From NCBI GenBank assembly GCA_011065225.1, contig JAAKFC010000110.1, positions 1-5,473 of the forward strand: a stretch of DNA of 5,473 nucleotides, in the 5' to 3' direction. Of this stretch, positions 1-5,473 are shown in pieces; position 1 is the first letter of the stretch; each line of letters begins with the position of its first letter. The position numbers and the translations under genes were made by a program. This DNA comes from Chlamydiota bacterium. GTDB taxonomy: Bacteria; Chlamydiota; Chlamydiia; Chlamydiales; Rhabdochlamydiaceae. A model generated the notes under the pieces. The model was not told the origin of the DNA and did not search any database. It saw only the letters and a program-made list of their open reading frames with translations.

Positions 1-293
1 ACGAGCCAAAGAGGCAATTTCACAAAACCCTGGGTAAGAGCGAGAAAGACCGAGAGGCGGAAAATGCTATCTGCCATCGGATCGAGTAATTTGCCCAGTT
101 CTGTCACCTGGTTGCGGAGGCGAGCTGCCATCCCATCAAAGAGGTCAGTCAGTTCAGCCAGGACCACAAGGCCAATGAGAATGAACGGAAGGGTAAGAAG
201 ACTGATCCCCAATTGCACATGGTAGATATAGATGAGAAGGAAAATGGGGCTTAAAACGATACGCCCGAGGGTCAAAAAAAGTGCTAAATTCAA
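1..293 (-). CDS. pgsA: CDP-diacylglycerol--glycerol-3-phosphate 3-phosphatidyltransferase (PgsA-like), C-terminus outside window
   Basis: Integral membrane enzyme of the CDP-alcohol phosphotransferase family, which in the PgsA branch joins CDP-diacylglycerol and glycerol-3-phosphate to give phosphatidylglycerophosphate, precursor of phosphatidylglycerol. Ninety-seven codons are visible. The complete family signature D-x2-D-G-x2-A-R-x8-G-x3-D-x3-D is present: D50, D53, G54, A57, R58, G67, D71 and D75, the metal- and CDP-binding residues. Residues about 10-25 and 30-48 are hydrophobic and look like the first two membrane helices, and another begins near residue 78. The start is set at a TTG codon because an in-frame TAG lies two codons upstream, GGAG sits 6 bases before the TTG, and no ATG precedes the catalytic motif. 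The gene diverges from glyQS, and the pgsA-glyQS pairing recalls Chlamydia. The family call is very secure. The PgsA substrate is inferred from context, since other CDP-alcohol transferases share the motif. The stop codon lies beyond position 1. Confidence 0.88.
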   Translation of the reverse strand, partial: MNLALFLTLGRIVLSPIFLLIYIYHVQLGISLLTLPFILIGLVVLAELTDLFDGMAARLRNQVTELGKLLDPMADSIFRLSVFLALTQGFVKLPLWL

Positions 294-299
294 GGCCTA

Positions 300-303
300 C
301 TCC
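300..303 (-). promoter_or_regulatory. Ribosome binding site that decides the TTG start of pgsA
   Basis: On the minus strand GGAG lies 6 bases before the TTG at 293. With the in-frame TAG just upstream, it makes TTG the only reasonable initiation codon for pgsA. Confidence 0.6.
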
Positions 304-328
304 ATGAGAAACCGCAAGCACCAGTATA

Positions 329-640
329 TCAGGCCACTTGAATTATTGCTACTAGTCGTTTGAATAAAAAATTTATATACTCACTCTTTTTTTGAAGACC
401 TCGAATAAGGCTTCTTAAGCGTTCCTGCTTCACTTGTTCATCCCTCTTTTTTTTCTCCCAATGAAAATTTTCAAGAGTTGTCTCTACAACGCGACTAGCA
501 CTATCAATAATTATTTTAAAGAATTGATACGGCAAAATCGCTCCTGTCCACTGTGGGATAAGAAGAGGGGGCACCACCAGAAAGGGCTGGTAGACTTTTT
601 TCCTTTTTTTGGGTGTGATGGGCTCAATTGCTTCAACCAT
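329..640 (-). CDS. Possible small hypothetical protein upstream of pgsA (103 aa)
   Basis: I do not recognise this protein. The reading frame is open for 103 codons from ATG to TGA and ends 35 bases before the pgsA start, so the two could form an operon. Visible features are a basic stretch near residues 11-15 (KKRKK), a hydrophobic proline-containing segment at about 16-44 (YQPFLVVPPLLIP is part of it), and a charged, probably helical C-terminal half with KKKRDEQVKQERLR at about 63-76. The ordered hydrophobic, acidic and basic parts look more protein-like than the competing plus-strand frame in the same stretch. Against it, there is no Shine-Dalgarno sequence, the region is more AT-rich than its neighbours, and the candidate promoter would start the transcript almost at the ATG. 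The alternative is that this is a long untranslated leader of pgsA. Confidence 0.42.
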   Translation of the reverse strand: MVEAIEPITPKKRKKVYQPFLVVPPLLIPQWTGAILPYQFFKIIIDSASRVVETTLENFHWEKKKRDEQVKQERLRSLIRGLQKKSEYINFLFKRLVAIIQVA

Positions 641-646
641 ACTTTG

Positions 647-675
647 ATTTTACCATAGGTAAGAGTTTTCTCCAA
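647..675 (-). promoter_or_regulatory. Candidate promoter for the pgsA-side (minus) transcript
   Basis: On the minus strand TTGGAG (675-670) and TAAAAT (652-647) are separated by exactly 17 bases. The -10 box matches the sigma-70-type consensus at 5 of 6 positions and the -35 box at 3 of 6. Transcription would start near 640, at or next to the ATG of the 103-codon frame, giving either a leaderless message for that frame or a roughly 350-base leader before pgsA. Assigned by eye only. Confidence 0.35.
650..662. repeat. Small inverted repeat TTACC-ATA-GGTAA in the divergent control region
   Basis: Two perfect 5-base arms flank a 3-base centre. The repeat overlaps the -10 box of the minus-strand candidate promoter, a position where a bound protein would block it. 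A repeat this short can occur by chance, so an operator role is only a suggestion. Confidence 0.25.
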
Positions 676-677
676 CC

Positions 678-694
678 CCGTTGTACAATAACGG
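678..694. repeat. Operator-like imperfect palindrome CCGTTGTACAATAACGG
   Basis: This 17-base sequence has arms CCGTT and AACGG and pairs at 6 of 8 symmetric positions. It contains the 8-base perfect palindrome TTGTACAA. It covers the -35 box of the candidate glyQS promoter and lies about 25 bases before the glyQS start, so it could bind a dimeric regulator or form a weak RNA hairpin if transcription begins upstream. No known regulator's site is recognised. Confidence 0.3.
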
Positions 695-709
695 CTTACC
701 CTTTATGCT
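681..709 (+). promoter_or_regulatory. Candidate promoter for glyQS
   Basis: TTGTAC (681-686) and TATGCT (704-709) are separated by 17 bases. This would place the transcription start at about 716, only one or two bases before the glyQS ATG at 718. An alternative -10, TACAAT at 684-689, matches consensus better but has no convincing -35; it would give a leader of about 22 bases. Neither leader would contain a Shine-Dalgarno sequence. Confidence 0.35.
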
Positions 710-717
710 AATCGTTT

Positions 718-3672
718 ATGCTCACATTTCAGAAGATCATCCAAAAACTCTTTGACTTTTGGGAAAAACAGGGATGCGTTGTTCATCAAGGACACGATCT
801 GGAAACAGGGGCTGGTACTTTTAATCCCGCGACGTTTTTACGATGTCTCGGGCCAGAGCCTTATAAAGCAGCGTATGTCGAGCCATCTCGTCGCCCTAGT
901 GATGGCCGTTATGGAGAAAATCCCAACCGGCTGCAGCTATTTCATCAGTTCCAGGTGATTATCAAACCCTCCCCGATGAATATTTTGGATCTCTACAAGC
1001 AATCCCTCGAAGTCATTGGCATCAATCTGGAAGAACATGATTTGCGTTTTGTGCATGATGATTGGGAATCACCTACCCTAGGTGCTTTTGGACTTGGATG
1101 GGAAGTGTGGATCGATGGAATGGAAGTGACCCAGCTCACTTATTTCCAAGCAGTCGCAAGCCTTCCCCTGAAACCAATAAGCGTTGAAATTACATATGGT
1201 CTCGAGCGACTCTGCCTGTATGTCCAAAACAAAGACAACTTTTTCGACATGCAGTGGAATGAGCACTATACCTATGGCGACATCTGCAAGCGCAATGAAG
1301 TGGAATGGAGCGCGTATAATTTTACATATGCCTCTACTGAAATGTGGCAGCGTCACTTTGATGATTATGAAAGAGAAGCAAAAGATCTCATTGCCAAAGA
1401 ACTTCCCCTCCCCGCTTATGATTTTGTGATCAAAGCTTCTCATGCTTTCAATATGCTTGATGCACGTGGGGTCATTTCCGTCACTGAAAGAGCTGGCTAT
1501 ATCGCCCGGATTCGCGATCTAGCGCGGCTCATCGCAGCATCCTATCTCACCATGCGAGAAAAAGAGGGCTTCCCCCTTTTGGGGAAAATGCCTCAAGAAA
1601 AAATCCTTCAGCCAAAATTAAAGAGCTTGCCAAAGAGTTTTGAAGAGCACCGCCGTGAAACTTTTTTACTCGAAATTGGATCAGAAGAACTTCCCGCTAC
1701 ATTTGTGCCCATTGGCATACAAAACCTCGAAAATGCGTTGCGCATCCTATTCAAAGAGCATGATCTTTCTTATGAAGGGATCCAAGTATTTGGCACACCC
1801 CGACGCCTTGGAGCTATCGTCCGCGGTCTTGTTGAGGGCAGCAGCGACCAAACAATTCATCGCAAAGGACCCAATGTAGCGAATGCTTTTGATCAAGATG
1901 GCAATGCCACTAAACAAGGCGCGGGATTTCTTAAGTCGGTTGGCCTCGAATCTATCAAGCGCGCGGACATCAAAGAGATTCCTGAGCTTGAGCTGCGCGA
2001 CGATTATCTATTTGCCACGGTGAAAAAAGAAGGCAAATCGATCTACCAGATCCTTTCAGAAAAACTGCCGAAACTGATCTTAGGACTTGATTTCCCAAAA
2101 AAAATGCGTTGGGGCACAATGGATATTGCCTATCCTCGCCCTATCCATTGGATCGTCGCACTTTATGATGCCCATTTGATCCCATTTGTGGTGGGTAATA
2201 TCTCCTCCGATCATCATACCTTTGGCCATGCGCAACTCGATTCGAAAAAAATCTCTCTTAAAGAGGCAAACGGGTATTTCACCACTTTGAAAGAACACAA
2301 AGTACTTGCAGATGTCTCGGAAAGGCATCAAAGCATTCTCGATCAACTACACAAAATACAAAAAGAACTCGGCGCAAAAATTTTAGAAGAAAAAAAAGTG
2401 CTGCAAGAAGTTTTGCATCTCACAGAATGGCCGATGCTCACCTATGCCGATTTCAATCCCGACTTTTTGAAAGCACCGCCTGAAGTTCTCATCTCCGAAA
2501 TGGTAGAACACCAAAAGTATTTTCCCGTTGCCGATGCGGAGGGCAAACTCAAAAACCAGTTCATCATCACAGCAGACAATACACCCAATGATCTCATTCG
2601 AACTGGAAACCAAAAAGTCCTGTCAGCACGCCTTGCAGATGGTGTTTTTCTCTATGAACAAGATCTCAAAGTCTCACTTGATGCCTTCAACCAAAAACTC
2701 GAAAAAATCCTCTTTCAAAAACAGCTCGGCTTTATGAATGAAAAGGTGATGCGCATCGTAGAGCTTTCACAGAAACTCAACGATATCCTTCAGCTTGCTG
2801 ATTCCAAAAATGTCGTGCGCGCCGCCCATCTTTGCAAAGCCGATCTCGCCTCTGAAATGGTGAAAGAATTTCCTCAGCTGCAAGGAACTATTGGAAAATA
2901 CTATGCCCTTGCCCAAAAAGAAGATCCTGAAGTAGCTGCAGCCATTGAAGAACATTGGATGCCCCGCATCGAAGGAGGAGATCTTCCCCAAACAAATGGG
3001 GGCAAAATTGTCAGTCTTGCCGACAAACTCGACAACCTCATCAGCTATTTTCGCGTGGGTCTAAAACCCACCTCTTCCTCTGATCCCTTTGCACTCAGAC
3101 GCCAAACGATCGGCCTTGTAAAAATTCTGATCGAAAACAAACTCTCACTCAATCTAGAAGAATTTGTAGATGGTGAAATCTTGACCTATATCACAGCTCG
3201 TGCTCGCGGCATTTTTGAAGACTATGGCTTTTTAAAAGACGAAATCGAAGCCTCAGGCCTTTGCCGCAATCCGTATGATCAATACTGCAAAATCGAGGCC
3301 CTACATTCTTTTCGAAAAGAAGAGAGTTTTGCCAAACTCTTTGAAGTCTACAAACGAGCAAAAGGGCAGCTTGAAAAGGGAATAGGGGGTATTTTTGACC
3401 CAGCAAGAGCCACAGAACCGGCTGAGAAAGCACTGACTTTTGCACTCAGCGCAATGGAAAAATCCTGGGCCAATCTTTTGAAACAAAAAAAATATGCCGA
3501 AGCATTTAGTGAAATGGCAAAACTCCAAAAGCCCCTTGCGCATCTATTCGACACAGTAAAAATCTTAGCTGATGATCCAGCTCTTCAAGAAAATCGCTTA
3601 GCCCTTTTACATCGCGTATTTGCGCATTTCGAAGAACTTCTCGATTTTGGTAAAATTCATGGACGTGATTGA
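718..3672 (+). CDS. glyQS: Glycyl-tRNA synthetase, fused alpha and beta subunits
   Basis: Cytoplasmic enzyme that charges tRNA-Gly with glycine using ATP. Most bacteria make it as separate GlyQ (about 300 aa) and GlyS (about 690 aa) chains; here one 984-residue chain contains both at full length. The alpha (catalytic class II) part spans about 1-285 and shows EPSRRP (55-60), DGRYG (62-66), HQFQVI (76-81), DDWESPTLG (114-122), WEVWIDGMEVTQ (128-139) and GLER (161-164). A linker follows (about 286-313). The beta part starts near ETFLLEIGSEELPA (314-327) and continues with TPRRLG, RKGPN (382-386), MRWG (463-466), LTEWP (568-572), HQKYFPV (598-604), the HD-like segment HLCKADL (704-710), LADKLDNL (767-774) and DPFALRR (789-795). 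The last 120 or so residues correspond to the anticodon-binding DALR-type domain. The ATG at 718 follows an in-frame TAA at 709-711 and begins with the expected LTFQKIIQKL, but lacks a Shine-Dalgarno sequence. The fusion is typical of Chlamydiae. Confidence 0.97.
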   Translation: MLTFQKIIQKLFDFWEKQGCVVHQGHDLETGAGTFNPATFLRCLGPEPYKAAYVEPSRRPSDGRYGENPNRLQLFHQFQVIIKPSPMNILDLYKQSLEVIGINLEEHDLRFVHDDWESPTLGAFGLGWEVWIDGMEVTQLTYFQAVASLPLKPISVEITYGLERLCLYVQNKDNFFDMQWNEHYTYGDICKRNEVEWSAYNFTYASTEMWQRHFDDYEREAKDLIAKELPLPAYDFVIKASHAFNMLDARGVISVTERAGYIARIRDLARLIAASYLTMREKEGFPLLGKMPQEKILQPKLKSLPKSFEEHRRETFLLEIGSEELPATFVPIGIQNLENALRILFKEHDLSYEGIQVFGTPRRLGAIVRGLVEGSSDQTIHRKGPNVANAFDQDGNATKQGAGFLKSVGLESIKRADIKEIPELELRDDYLFATVKKEGKSIYQILSEKLPKLILGLDFPKKMRWGTMDIAYPRPIHWIVALYDAHLIPFVVGNISSDHHTFGHAQLDSKKISLKEANGYFTTLKEHKVLADVSERHQSILDQLHKIQKELGAKILEEKKVLQEVLHLTEWPMLTYADFNPDFLKAPPEVLISEMVEHQKYFPVADAEGKLKNQFIITADNTPNDLIRTGNQKVLSARLADGVFLYEQDLKVSLDAFNQKLEKILFQKQLGFMNEKVMRIVELSQKLNDILQLADSKNVVRAAHLCKADLASEMVKEFPQLQGTIGKYYALAQKEDPEVAAAIEEHWMPRIEGGDLPQTNGGKIVSLADKLDNLISYFRVGLKPTSSSDPFALRRQTIGLVKILIENKLSLNLEEFVDGEILTYITARARGIFEDYGFLKDEIEASGLCRNPYDQYCKIEALHSFRKEESFAKLFEVYKRAKGQLEKGIGGIFDPARATEPAEKALTFALSAMEKSWANLLKQKKYAEAFSEMAKLQKPLAHLFDTVKILADDPALQENRLALLHRVFAHFEELLDFGKIHGRD

Positions 3673-4600
3673 TTTGCATTGTGATCTCCTTGCTTATTTA
3701 GCAATGAGCCCCGATCGCACACCATTAAATCCTGCACCTCGCTGCTCAGGCCCTCAGCTCAAAGCGGGCAATGTAAAAATCCAAACCCTTGCCATCTCCT
3801 CTGAGACGAACATCTATTCCCTTTGCTTTGGACTCCGCCAACTGGAAATTTTTCTCGAACTACCAGAAAAATACCCCGAATATTTTTCCAAAGAAAGCAT
3901 CATTCCAGCATTTGAAAATGCTTCAAGCTTTTGCCTTGAAAACGAACCCCTCGAAGATGTCTTTAAGCGCCTAGAAAATATCCTCACACGCATCTCCCCT
4001 CTTTACATCGGGATCACATGGAATGGCGAAAATCGTTTCGGAGGTGGGTGTGGCAGCTCTTCTGGCCTCAAAGAAGAGGGCAAAGAGCTCCTCAAATTTC
4101 TCTCAGGAAAAGGCATTGCCATCGACTTTGCCCATGCCACAGATAGCTTAGCGCGCGAGACCCTCAATTACATTGATGCCAATAGCCTTGATCTGCGGGT
4201 CATGGCCAGCCACAGCAATTTCCGGGTGCTCCAGAGCCACATCCGCAACCTCCCCGATGACATTGCCAAAGAGATTATCCGACGAAATGGGCTCATTGGC
4301 CTCGTATTCTATAAAAAATTTCTTGGACAGCCCGCAAACCTCTATAAACAAATCGAATACGGCCTAAAGCTCGGTGGAGAGAATGCCCTCGCCTTCGGGG
4401 CCGATTTCTTCTGCATAGAGGACTTCTCATCACTTCTCTCTGGAGAAGTCGGCTTCTTTGATGAAATGGCCAATGCCTCTCAATATCCCTCCATTCTGGA
4501 GGGAATCCAGCGAGAAATGGCCCTTTCTCAGGATCAGATCGCCGCTATTGCCTCTGAGAATGCTCAAAAATTGATTGTTTGCAGAACGTTTTATTCATAA
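3659..4600 (+). CDS. Peptidase family M19 dipeptidase (renal/membrane dipeptidase-like)
   Basis: Zinc-dependent dipeptidase of the amidohydrolase fold, 313 residues and complete. Motifs match the renal dipeptidase active site in order: D5-L-H7-C-D9 at the N-terminus (metal ligands H7 and D9), E86 in PAFENASSF (the bridging glutamate), H159 in IDFAHA, H185 in ASHSN followed by RNLPDD (196-201), and D249 in FGADFF (catalytic aspartate). WNGEN and a Gly-rich loop precede the GLKEEGKELL helix, as in bacterial members. All catalytic residues appear intact. There is no signal peptide, unlike the membrane-anchored mammalian enzymes, so it should be cytosolic. Family members cleave dipeptides, often with a D-residue at the C-terminal side; turnover of peptidoglycan-derived or imported dipeptides is an inference. 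The ATG at 3659 was preferred over an in-frame TTG at 3620 because DxHxD normally lies at the very start. It overlaps glyQS by 14 bases with only a weak GG upstream, suggesting translational coupling. Confidence 0.9.
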   Translation: MDVIDLHCDLLAYLAMSPDRTPLNPAPRCSGPQLKAGNVKIQTLAISSETNIYSLCFGLRQLEIFLELPEKYPEYFSKESIIPAFENASSFCLENEPLEDVFKRLENILTRISPLYIGITWNGENRFGGGCGSSSGLKEEGKELLKFLSGKGIAIDFAHATDSLARETLNYIDANSLDLRVMASHSNFRVLQSHIRNLPDDIAKEIIRRNGLIGLVFYKKFLGQPANLYKQIEYGLKLGGENALAFGADFFCIEDFSSLLSGEVGFFDEMANASQYPSILEGIQREMALSQDQIAAIASENAQKLIVCRTFYS

Positions 4601-4631
4601 GCCTTTTCAATTCAATAACTTATTTTTTCAA

Positions 4632-4661
4632 TTGATCTTTATTTGTTTTATTTGTTATAAT
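4632..4661 (+). promoter_or_regulatory. Sigma-70-type promoter of the PP2C gene
   Basis: TTGATC (4632-4637) and a perfect TATAAT (4656-4661) are separated by 18 very AT-rich bases, all within the 85-base gap after the dipeptidase gene. Transcription would start near 4668, giving a leader of about 18 bases that contains the ribosome binding site. This is the best promoter in the window and suggests the phosphatase gene is its own transcription unit. I see no convincing terminator between the dipeptidase stop and this promoter, so read-through is possible. Confidence 0.6.
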
Positions 4662-4673
4662 ACTTTCTAAAAT

Positions 4674-4679
4674 AGAAGG
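4674..4679 (+). promoter_or_regulatory. Ribosome binding site of the PP2C gene
   Basis: AGAAGG ends 6 bases before the ATG at 4686, with spacing and sequence suited to bacterial initiation. It fixes the start of a gene whose N-terminal region cannot be aligned by eye to known PP2C proteins. Confidence 0.65.
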
Positions 4680-4685
4680 TTATTT

Positions 4686-5473
4686 ATGAACTTTTCATTA
4701 TCAAATCACGTTAATGGTTATCAGACCTCTTTTAGCGATTTATTGACTTCCGTAGTTACAGGAGCTTCTGGTATTCCCTTTGCAAATCGTCACTATGAAC
4801 TTTCAAAAGTTGAATCTACTTGGGCTCACCGATTGATCGCTCTCATCGAATATCTGCCGATTTTAGGAGGATCTGTCGCCTTGATCGAGCGCCTTGCTTA
4901 TTCTTTATTCGGGGAGCATTCCATTCTATGGCAGAAAGAAACCGTTTCCTCGCAAGCAACTTTGAAAAGAATGATAAAAAATCAACGAAAAGCCCAACGA
5001 GAACATTATAATGGGGGGCCGTACTTTGGAAATCCATATTCACAAACCATAGCTCTTTCAGAGACAGACTTAACAAAAAAGAAAGCTACCAATCTAAAAC
5101 TCTCTCATCATTTTGCGGATGCTCAAGGACTTAGACTCACAATGGAAGATGCCCATTTTTACAAGGAAATGGAAAAAGGCACTTTAACAGGCGTTTTTGA
5201 TGGACATGGAGGAAGCAAAGTCTCTGCATATGCAAGCAAAGAATTTCAAAATAGATTCCCCAAAGCTTTGAAAGAAGCAAACGGCAATGTGCACCAAGCA
5301 TTCGAGAAGGTCATCGATGAAATTCATCTGAAAGTAGCGCAATATTCCGCATGGGATCATGAAGGCAGCACGGCAGTTGTTTGCTATATCGACAAGGAAA
5401 CGCATCAAATTTATACGGCAACTTTGGGAGATAGTGAAGCCAATATCTATCGTAAGAGTGGACAGGATGGGAT
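4686..5473 (+). CDS. PP2C-family Ser/Thr protein phosphatase with N-terminal extension, C-terminus outside window
   Basis: Metal-dependent phosphatase of the PPM/PP2C family; 262 codons are visible and the gene continues past the right edge. Motifs in order are R150-xx-M-E154-D155-A-H (phosphate-binding Arg and metal-site acids), VFDGHGG (170-176, with D172, G173 and H174), GSTAVV (227-232), and LGDSEA (247-252, D249 being a metal ligand). The MEDAH and VFDGHGG forms resemble eukaryotic PP2C more than typical bacterial stress phosphatases. The later DG and DN metal motifs lie outside the window, so activity cannot be judged. Residues 1-135 precede the domain: a Ser/Thr-rich, nearly uncharged start (9 Ser/Thr and one acidic residue before R35), then a hydrophobic module at about 50-76 with ALIE twice (52-55 and 65-68) around a GG, then a basic stretch near 94-105. 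This could suit a type III secreted, membrane-associated effector, but that is inference. The usual GDSRA arginine is glutamate (E251). An intracellular signalling phosphatase is the alternative. Confidence 0.88.
   Translation, partial: MNFSLSNHVNGYQTSFSDLLTSVVTGASGIPFANRHYELSKVESTWAHRLIALIEYLPILGGSVALIERLAYSLFGEHSILWQKETVSSQATLKRMIKNQRKAQREHYNGGPYFGNPYSQTIALSETDLTKKKATNLKLSHHFADAQGLRLTMEDAHFYKEMEKGTLTGVFDGHGGSKVSAYASKEFQNRFPKALKEANGNVHQAFEKVIDEIHLKVAQYSAWDHEGSTAVVCYIDKETHQIYTATLGDSEANIYRKSGQDG

Noticed and set aside
434..658. Plus-strand 74-codon frame opposite the possible 103-codon minus gene
   Set aside because: It is shorter, cysteine- and phenylalanine-rich in a way typical of antisense frames, has no Shine-Dalgarno sequence, and would terminate just before the glyQS promoter.
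640..717. T-box or other riboswitch upstream of glyQS
   Set aside because: The gap is only 77 bases, contains no T-box sequence or terminator hairpin, and the predicted transcription start leaves almost no leader.
705..755. Possible 16-residue leader peptide overlapping the glyQS start
   Set aside because: The ATG lies inside the candidate -10 box, there is no ribosome binding site, no glycine codon run suggests attenuation, and most of the frame overlaps glyQS.
1078..3554. Multiple short frames on both strands within glyQS
   Set aside because: All are overlapped by a full-length glyQS frame with conserved motifs throughout; none has a ribosome binding site or protein-like features of its own.
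3620..3658. Upstream TTG start for the M19 dipeptidase adding 13 residues
   Set aside because: It would push the DxHxD metal motif away from its usual N-terminal position, increase the overlap with glyQS to 53 bases, and the added residues look like out-of-frame glyQS sequence.
4601..4640. Terminator after the dipeptidase gene
   Set aside because: There is a T run (4623-4628) and a TCAATT/AATTGA pairing, but the stem is only six A/T-rich pairs with a long loop and the T run lies within the loop, so an intrinsic terminator is not supported.
4843..5408. Minus-strand frames within the PP2C gene (4843-5076 and 5184-5408)
   Set aside because: They lie antisense to a frame with clear PP2C motifs, or to its extension, and have no start signals or recognisable features.

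Overview
The window looks like a chromosomal segment from a member of the Chlamydiae, more likely an environmental (Parachlamydia/Waddlia/Simkania-like) lineage than a Chlamydia species. The main reason is a single-chain glycyl-tRNA synthetase with alpha and beta subunits fused (glyQS), lying next to a phosphatidylglycerophosphate synthase gene (pgsA). From memory, the fusion and its pgsA neighbour also occur in Chlamydia trachomatis. A eukaryotic-style PP2C phosphatase at the right edge fits an intracellular, host-interacting bacterium. The lineage is inferred from gene content, not from a search.

Layout. Positions 1-293 (minus) hold the N-terminal third to half of a PgsA-type CDP-alcohol phosphotransferase that runs off the left edge. 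Positions 329-640 (minus) hold a possible 103-codon gene of unknown function, just upstream of pgsA and in the same direction. Positions 641-717 form a short divergent control region with promoter-like elements facing both ways and two small inverted repeats. Positions 718-3672 (plus) are a complete glyQS of 984 codons. Positions 3659-4600 (plus) are a complete peptidase family M19 (renal/membrane dipeptidase-like) gene that overlaps the end of glyQS by 14 bases. Positions 4601-4685 hold a good promoter and ribosome binding site. Positions 4686-5473 (plus) are the first 262 codons of a PP2C-family protein phosphatase with a roughly 135-residue N-terminal extension; it runs off the right edge.

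How the genes relate. glyQS and the dipeptidase are probably cotranscribed and translationally coupled, although no direct functional link is obvious (translation versus dipeptide turnover). pgsA makes the phosphatidylglycerophosphate precursor of phosphatidylglycerol and is transcribed away from glyQS. The PP2C gene has its own promoter and stands apart as the accessory, possibly secreted element. I found no RNA genes, insertion sequences, CRISPR arrays or convincing terminators. The most interesting points are the PP2C protein (eukaryotic-type motifs, Ser/Thr-rich uncharged N-terminus, repeated hydrophobic module, altered GDSRA motif) and the control region where both divergent genes seem to have little or no leader and no Shine-Dalgarno sequence. 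Nothing here amounts to a clearly new multi-gene system.
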